DNA of 9,988 bases from the NCBI GenBank assembly GCA_964645935.1, contig CAZYAK010000060.1, forward strand, positions 1 to 9,988, written 5' to 3'. Origin of the DNA: CAZYAK01 sp964645935. GTDB lineage: Bacteria; Patescibacteriota; Gracilibacteria; Peribacterales; Peribacteraceae. Shown one piece after another: positions 5,737-9,988 of this stretch (position 1 is the first letter of the stretch; every line of letters begins with the position of its first letter). A program made the translations under genes and the position numbers. The notes beneath the pieces were generated by a model. The model ran no database searches and was not told the origin of the DNA. It saw nothing but the letters and a program-made list of their open reading frames with translations.

Positions 5737-8175
5737 ATGCACCCCGAATACGACCCCACCGCAACGGAAGCCAAATGGCAGGCCCGTTGGGCCGACGCCG
5801 GCATCCATACCGCCGATCTCAAGAAGGCCAAGAAGCCCTTCTACTCGCTCGTAATGTTCCCGTACCCCAGCGGCGACAAGCTGCATGTGGGCCACTGGTA
5901 CAACTTCGCGCCCGCCGACAGCTACGCGCGCTTCATGCGCATGCACGGGCACGACGTGTTCGAGCCTATGGGCTTCGACGCGTTCGGCCTGCCCGCGGAG
6001 AACTACGCCATCAAGACGGGCGTGCCGCCGGCCGAGTCCATCACCAAGAACGTGGAGACGATGGTCACGCAGCTCAAGCGCATCGGCTGCATGTATGACT
6101 GGGAGAAGACCCTCAACACGTCTACGCCCGATTACTACCGGTGGACGCAGTGGGTGTTCCTCCAGATGTACGCAAAGGGGTTGTCCTACAAGAAGGAAGC
6201 ACCGGTGAACTGGTGCTCCAAGGACCGCACGGTCTTGGCTAACGAGCAGGTGCACGAGGGCAAGTGCGAGCGCTGCGGCACCGACGTGGTGCAGAAAAAT
6301 CTCACGCAGTGGTTCTGGAAGATCACCGACTACGCGGAACAGCTGCTCAATGGACTCGATGATCTGGACTGGCCCGAGAAGACCAAGCTCATGCAGCGGC
6401 ACTGGATTGGCAAGAGCCAGGGCGCGGAGATCCGCTTCTCGGTCGATCTCCAGGAAGACCATCCTGCGTGGGAGGCAGCCGCCCCAGCGCCGGAGATTGC
6501 GGTATTCACCACGCGCCCGGACACGCTGTTTGGGGTGACATACATGGTACTGGCGCCCGAGCATCCGTTGGTCGACCACATCGTCGATCCTCAGCACAAG
6601 AAAACGGTCGAGCGCTATCGCGAAGAGACGCGCAAGAAGACGGAGATGCAGCGTACCGAGCTCAACAAGGAGAAATCCGGCGTGTTCACGGGCACGTATG
6701 CCCTCAACCCCGTCAACGGCGAACGCATCCCCGTATGGATTGCGGATTACGTGCTGGTCAACTACGGAACCGGTGCCGTAATGGCTGTGCCGGGGCACGA
6801 CGAGCGCGACTACGCCTTTGCCAAGAAGCACGATCTCCCGCTGCGGGAAGTGGTCTTGGGCGGGGACCTCTCCGAGGCCGCGTGTACGGGAGAAGGCGCG
6901 ATGACGAACTCCGAGTTCCTCGATGGCCTTTCCACCCACGAAGCCAAGAAGAAAATGATCGCCTGGCTGGAAGACGAAGAGAAGGGCCAGGGCCGCACCA
7001 CGTACCGCCTGCGCGACTGGCTCGTCTCGCGCCAGCGCTACTGGGGCGCACCCATCCCCATCGTGTATGACCCGTCCGGCAAGCCACATCCGGTGCCGGA
7101 GAAGCACCTGCCGTGGCTGCTGCCCACGGACGTCGAGTTCAAGCCCGAGGGCACGTCGCCACTCACGGAGAGCAAGGAGTTTCTGGCGCGGACGGAGAAG
7201 CTCTTTGGTAAGGGCTGGACGCCAGAGTACGACACCATGGACACATTCGTCTGCTCCAGTTTTTACGAGCTGCGTTACCTCATGCAGGGCAACGCCAAGA
7301 CGTTCGTTGACCCCGCCCTCGAAAAGAAGTGGATGCCCGTGAGCATGTACATCGGCGGGCCCGAGCACGCGTGTATGCACCTCATCTACGCGCGCTTCGT
7401 CACAATGGCGCTCAAGGACATGGGATTTGTCCACCACGCAGAGCCGTTTCAGCGACTCGTGCACCAGGGCCTCATCACGAACCAGGGCGCCAAGATGAGT
7501 AAGAGCAAAGGTAATGTGGTGAGCCCAGACTCCTTCGTGGACGAGTACGGCGCGGACGTGTTTCGCATGTACCTGATGTTCATGGGACCGTTTACGGACG
7601 GTGGCGACTGGAGCGATACGGGCATCAAGGGCGTGGACCGCTTCGTGCACCGCCTGTGGAAGACGTACGAGCGGTACATCGAGCTGAAATCCTCCAAGAC
7701 CGAGCCCAAGAAATCGCCCGAGCAGATGACGATGCTCCACAAGACCATCAAGAAGGTGACGGAGGAGATCCGTGAGCTGCGCTTCAACACCGCCATCGCC
7801 GCGCTCATGGAACTGCTCAATGCCGTGGAGAAGGACGAGACCATGTATGGCGAAGTGGCGATGACGCTGCCGCTGCTCCTCGGACCGCTCGCGCCGCACC
7901 TTGCGGACGAGCTGTGGGAAAAGGCCGGTGGCAAGGGTTTCGTGATGGAGCAGAAGTGGCCCACGTACGATCCCAAACAATTGGTCTCCGCGACGATGGT
8001 TATCGCGGTGCAGGTCAACGGCAAGATTCGTGGCCAGGTGGAGGTGGCGTCTGATGCAACCAAGGAAGACGTCATCGCCGCCGCCAAAGGCAACGAGCAC
8101 GTGCAGAAGTTCCTCACCAGCGAGACTAAGAAAGAGATCTACGTGCCCGGGCGCCTGGTGAGCTTCGTGGTCTGA
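5737..8175 (+). CDS. leuS: Leucyl-tRNA synthetase
   Basis: This 812-residue class I aminoacyl-tRNA synthetase charges tRNA-Leu with leucine. The catalytic signatures are PYPSGDKLHVGH (42-53, the HIGH motif as HVGH) and KMSKS (586-590). A zinc-binding insertion is suggested by NWC (160) with CERC (177-180). The CP1 editing domain (about 225-420), which removes mischarged amino acids, has the Thr-rich TTRPDTLFG (258-266) and GTGAVMAVPGHDERDYAF (344-361), both canonical. An alpha-helical anticodon-binding domain (about 640-750) follows. The small C-terminal domain begins near VIAVQVNGKIRGQVEV, as in bacterial LeuRS. The length is normal and no key residue is missing. The frame is open upstream to 5083, but that part is antisense to der. 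Starting at 5737 gives the normal family N-terminus, MHPEYDPTATEAKWQ. The PHP gene follows after 1 bp. Confidence 0.98.
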   Translation: MHPEYDPTATEAKWQARWADAGIHTADLKKAKKPFYSLVMFPYPSGDKLHVGHWYNFAPADSYARFMRMHGHDVFEPMGFDAFGLPAENYAIKTGVPPAESITKNVETMVTQLKRIGCMYDWEKTLNTSTPDYYRWTQWVFLQMYAKGLSYKKEAPVNWCSKDRTVLANEQVHEGKCERCGTDVVQKNLTQWFWKITDYAEQLLNGLDDLDWPEKTKLMQRHWIGKSQGAEIRFSVDLQEDHPAWEAAAPAPEIAVFTTRPDTLFGVTYMVLAPEHPLVDHIVDPQHKKTVERYREETRKKTEMQRTELNKEKSGVFTGTYALNPVNGERIPVWIADYVLVNYGTGAVMAVPGHDERDYAFAKKHDLPLREVVLGGDLSEAACTGEGAMTNSEFLDGLSTHEAKKKMIAWLEDEEKGQGRTTYRLRDWLVSRQRYWGAPIPIVYDPSGKPHPVPEKHLPWLLPTDVEFKPEGTSPLTESKEFLARTEKLFGKGWTPEYDTMDTFVCSSFYELRYLMQGNAKTFVDPALEKKWMPVSMYIGGPEHACMHLIYARFVTMALKDMGFVHHAEPFQRLVHQGLITNQGAKMSKSKGNVVSPDSFVDEYGADVFRMYLMFMGPFTDGGDWSDTGIKGVDRFVHRLWKTYERYIELKSSKTEPKKSPEQMTMLHKTIKKVTEEIRELRFNTAIAALMELLNAVEKDETMYGEVAMTLPLLLGPLAPHLADELWEKAGGKGFVMEQKWPTYDPKQLVSATMVIAVQVNGKIRGQVEVASDATKEDVIAAAKGNEHVQKFLTSETKKEIYVPGRLVSFVV

Positions 8176-8176
8176 T

Positions 8177-8959
8177 GTGACCGCGCTCCTGGAACGTCTC
8201 GGCGACCCGCACGTCCACGTAGACCGCTCATATCGGAGCGGGCGCTGGGCGGCGATGAGCCCCAGCGACGTGGCCGCGCACGCGGCAATGCGCGGTCTCG
8301 ACTTTGTCGGGCTCACGAGTCACGAGCAGTTTCCTTTGGAGGAGTGCGAAGCTGTGCGAAAGCGCGTACGGCTGCTCGGCGTGGCGTGTTTCGCCTGCCT
8401 CGAGATGACCGTGGTGCACCGCGGCACTTTTAGTCACGTGGGGCTCATCGGCAACGAGCCGCTGCCGGACGTGCCGCTCAAGCTGACACTCGACGCGTTC
8501 CGTCGCTGGAAAGAAGACCATCCCGCCCATCTGGCCGCGGTGTTCCATCCGGGCATTTCCGGACTCGGTCGGCTACAGGATGCCGATGCCGTCGCCGAGG
8601 TGTGCGCTGTGCCGGAAATCGAGGGCCTGGAGCTGGCTAACGAGGAGATGCTCCGCTGGCCGACGGACGAAGCGTGGGAGCTGCAGCTCAGGATCTACGA
8701 GCGACTGCTCGAAGGCGGTACACGCCCGCTGATCTTTGGAGGTAGCGATGCGCACGAGCCGACGCGCGCGACGGTGCCCCCACTTGCGGCCACGGCACTG
8801 ACTTCGATGCCCGATGAGACGGTACTCGGCGCGCTGAGGACCCCCGGCGCGGCACACCCGGTGGTATGGCTGCGGCCGGAAACCGCAGCGATCATCGAAC
8901 GCATGCGAGCGCGGTTCAGCCACCTGGACCGGTGGGTGGAGGTGCGAGGGGCTGTGTAA
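8177..8959 (+). CDS. PHP-domain metal-dependent phosphoesterase-like protein
   Basis: This 260-residue protein has the metal-site motifs of the PHP (polymerase and histidinol phosphatase) superfamily in the right order: PHVHVD (His13, His15), LTSHEQF (His49), CLEMTV (Glu76), FSHVGLIG (His87), AVFHPGISG (His124) and GGSDAHEP (Asp191, His193). Such proteins hydrolyse phosphoester bonds using two or three metal ions; the substrate here cannot be read from the sequence. The GTG at 8177, one base after the leuS stop, is chosen because the next in-frame ATG (residue 27) would remove the essential HxH motif. The tight spacing suggests co-transcription and translational coupling with leuS. There is no signal peptide, so it is probably cytoplasmic. 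It is a stand-alone PHP protein, not part of a DNA polymerase, and shorter than most histidinol phosphatases plus their accessory segments. The stop is TAA. Confidence 0.87.
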   Translation: MTALLERLGDPHVHVDRSYRSGRWAAMSPSDVAAHAAMRGLDFVGLTSHEQFPLEECEAVRKRVRLLGVACFACLEMTVVHRGTFSHVGLIGNEPLPDVPLKLTLDAFRRWKEDHPAHLAAVFHPGISGLGRLQDADAVAEVCAVPEIEGLELANEEMLRWPTDEAWELQLRIYERLLEGGTRPLIFGGSDAHEPTRATVPPLAATALTSMPDETVLGALRTPGAAHPVVWLRPETAAIIERMRARFSHLDRWVEVRGAV

Positions 8960-8986
8960 GGCCGTGGCGCAGGAGGCCTGAACTGC

Positions 8987-9619
8987 TCAAAAAACACCTG
9001 TTTCCTGCTCCAGGCGAATCTCCGCGAAGAGCCGGCGCACTTCCTCGGTCAGCTGCTCGAGGGGCTGGCTCCGCTCCTCCTGGAGCACGCGCAGATGCTT
9101 GCGCGCTCCGTGCTCGGTCCGTTGGTCGCCCGCCGGCAAGGGAACGGCCGTCTCTTCCCCCATGGGCGTCTTCTCCAGGATGATCTGGCAATCGACCGCC
9201 ACTCTATCCAGGAGGACGAGCTCTTCGGCCGCCGCTCGGATGCGCGAGATTGCCTGGCTCGCGTCCGCCGTCTTGCTCAGTGCTTGCGCAAACATCAGCG
9301 CGTCCGCGACGAGGTTCGCGGCGTTGCGGGTCTTCAGCCTGCGGAACTCCGGGCGCTGGTGGACGCAACGCGCGTTGATGTGCTGGATGGTGCAGGAATT
9401 GGCGCCATCGGGATGAAATTCGTGCCGGACGCCGCAGGACGCAAAGACGATCCCGTCGAGCAACGCGGCGAAATTGGCCAGTGTGATCTCCCCGTACACC
9501 GCGAGCCGCTTGCGTGTCGTCGCATCTAGGTCCGTCGCCTCCAGTAGAGAACGGAGCGTGGGGGAGCGGGGCGCATCAACCACTTCGGGGCCGTTGCCGG
9601 AGCACGGTTCGACGGTCAC
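8987..9619 (-). CDS. Unrecognised protein of about 210 residues with a Cys/His-rich segment
   Basis: This minus-strand frame stops at TGA (8989-8987) and has GC-ending codons. I do not recognise the family. A helical N-terminal part (RSLLEATDLDATTRKRLAVYGEITLANFAALLDG) leads to a segment rich in possible metal ligands, FASCGVRHEFHPDGANSC and then TIQHINARCVHQ, with spacing C-X3-H-X2-H-X6-C-X3-H-X4-C-X-H. Charged helical stretches follow (SQAISRIRAAAEELVLLDRV, QLTEEVRRLFAEIRLEQE). The start is uncertain. The frame is open to ATGs at 9712 and 9811, but both would reach into the next gene. Codons between 9712 and 9620 also lose the G/C third-position bias sharply. The GTG at 9619 therefore looks best, and GTG 9583 is a second choice. 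The gene is convergent with the PHP gene (27 bp apart) and divergent from the gene at 9711. Confidence 0.68.
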   Translation of the reverse strand: MTVEPCSGNGPEVVDAPRSPTLRSLLEATDLDATTRKRLAVYGEITLANFAALLDGIVFASCGVRHEFHPDGANSCTIQHINARCVHQRPEFRRLKTRNAANLVADALMFAQALSKTADASQAISRIRAAAEELVLLDRVAVDCQIILEKTPMGEETAVPLPAGDQRTEHGARKHLRVLQEERSQPLEQLTEEVRRLFAEIRLEQETGVF

Positions 9620-9644
9620 AGCTGCAAATGCTGCAAGAGAACGT

Positions 9645-9663
9645 CGTATTTGGCAAGAATACG
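9645..9663. repeat. Short inverted repeat between divergent genes
   Basis: CGTATT (9645-9650) and AATACG (9658-9663) form a perfect 6-bp inverted repeat with a 7-bp spacer. It lies in an AT-richer patch between the start of the minus-strand gene (9619) and the plus-strand gene (9711), a usual place for an operator. A direct repeat (GCTGCAAAT, then GCTGCAA, 9621-9636) lies next to it. Confidence 0.3.
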
Positions 9664-9673
9664 CCGCGTGATG

Positions 9674-9702
9674 TTGCCCCAACCGCTTGTGGAAGCTAGC
9701 CT
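9674..9702 (+). promoter_or_regulatory. Candidate promoter for the gene starting at 9711
   Basis: TTGCCC (9674-9679) and TAGCCT (9697-9702) are separated by 17 bp. TTGCCC matches 4 of 6 consensus positions and TAGCCT 3 of 6. The -10 hexamer ends 8 nt before the ATG, repeating the leaderless layout seen before mltG and leuS. Confidence 0.35.
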
Positions 9703-9710
9703 CTGCCTCC

Positions 9711-9988
9711 ATGCCCGAATCCCACCTCTCTCGCCTCGAGGCCGCCCTGGACGCGGAGTTCCCTCCCGGGACCGAGCTGCAGTGCACGCCGGACCAGCTC
9801 TTTGGCGGCAACCGTGAGGCCTACTTCCGCGTGTTCCAGCGCATCGACGCGGTGACGGACGGAGCCCTGGGGCGCCGATACGGGCCTGAGGGCTTCACGT
9901 ATCGTCCCATTTTGGCCATCCTTGTCGCTGCGCGCCAGGCCGTGAGTCCGGAGGGGTTCCCTGCGCCGCAGGTCACGATTGTGCCGGC
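9711..9988 (+). CDS. N-terminal part of an unrecognised protein (runs off the window)
   Basis: From the ATG at 9711 the frame stays open to the window edge, giving 92 residues and a partial codon. It begins MPESHLSRLEAALDAEFPPG and continues with FGGNREAYFRVFQRIDAVTD and RPILAILVAARQAVSPEG. I do not recognise the family. The visible part has no signal peptide and no membrane segment, and looks helical and soluble. Codons are strongly GC-ending, unlike the AT-richer spacer just before it, which supports this start. A promoter-like TTGCCC-N17-TAGCCT ends 8 nt upstream and no Shine-Dalgarno sequence is present. The gene is divergent from the Cys/His-rich minus-strand gene. The C-terminal part is outside the window. 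Confidence 0.7.
   Translation, partial: MPESHLSRLEAALDAEFPPGTELQCTPDQLFGGNREAYFRVFQRIDAVTDGALGRRYGPEGFTYRPILAILVAARQAVSPEGFPAPQVTIVP

Noticed and set aside
5590..8316. Minus-strand frame in phase with der stays open through all of leuS, as if Der had a 900-residue N-terminal extension.
   Set aside because: The frame is codon-aligned antisense to leuS, so it is closed only by TTA, CTA or TCA codons, which this GC-rich gene never uses. The Der and LeuRS motifs fix the true starts at 5589 and 5737.
8959..8979. AGGCC...GGCCT dyad after the PHP gene as a terminator.
   Set aside because: The stem is 5 bp with an 11-nt loop, and the following bases are not a T-run. The A-run at 8989-8995 lies at the end of the convergent gene and is too far away.
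9710..9713. CATG giving overlapping divergent start codons (plus ATG 9711, minus ATG 9712).
   Set aside because: Codons of the minus frame between 9712 and 9620 lose the third-position G/C bias, so the minus-strand gene probably starts further in.

Overview
The window is bacterial, compact and GC-rich (by eye about 60-65 % GC, strongly GC-ending codons). It has ten protein-coding genes and one or two partial ones at the edges, with very short or overlapping junctions. Every complete gene with a readable end stops in TGA, except the PHP gene, which uses TAA, so the standard bacterial code applies. The housekeeping genes (YbaB, MltG, Der, LeuRS) are full length. Many of the other genes are unrecognisable, most starts lack a Shine-Dalgarno sequence, and LeuRS and MltG have a Patescibacteria/CPR-like character. 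This makes me suspect a high-GC member of the Peregrinibacteria/Peribacteria neighbourhood, but that placement is inference and a low-confidence one.

Layout, left to right. (1) 3-254: the C-terminal end of an unknown plus-strand gene. (2) 318-620: a YbaB/EbfC nucleoid-associated protein. (3) 777-1787: the endolytic transglycosylase MltG, preceded by a 156-bp spacer holding the tandem palindrome GAACGTTC-AGG-GAACGTTC. (4) 1780-2175: a minus-strand unknown gene that overlaps the mltG end. It shares a small divergent promoter region with (5), a plus-strand cluster of three genes joined by 1- and 4-bp overlaps: a small secreted Cys-containing protein (2250-2621), a SLOG/LOG-like Rossmann protein (2621-3226) and a 309-residue unknown (3223-4152). 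(6) 4180-5589: the GTPase Der on the minus strand, divergent from (7) leuS (5737-8175). leuS is followed after 1 bp by (8) a PHP-domain phosphoesterase (8177-8959). (9) 8987-9619: a minus-strand unknown with a Cys/His-rich stretch. (10) 9711 to the window end: the N-terminus of an unknown plus-strand gene.

The recognised genes serve ribosome assembly (Der), tRNA charging (LeuRS), peptidoglycan strand release (MltG) and nucleoid or DNA metabolism (YbaB). The most notable non-gene signal is that a -10-like hexamer sits only 6-9 nt before the start codon of several genes (mltG, the 2175 gene, der, leuS, the 9711 gene), with no Shine-Dalgarno sequence. This suggests widespread leaderless or near-leaderless mRNAs. 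No RNA genes, CRISPR arrays, insertion sequences or integrase sites were seen, and no strand-unassigned stretch exceeds 300 bp.
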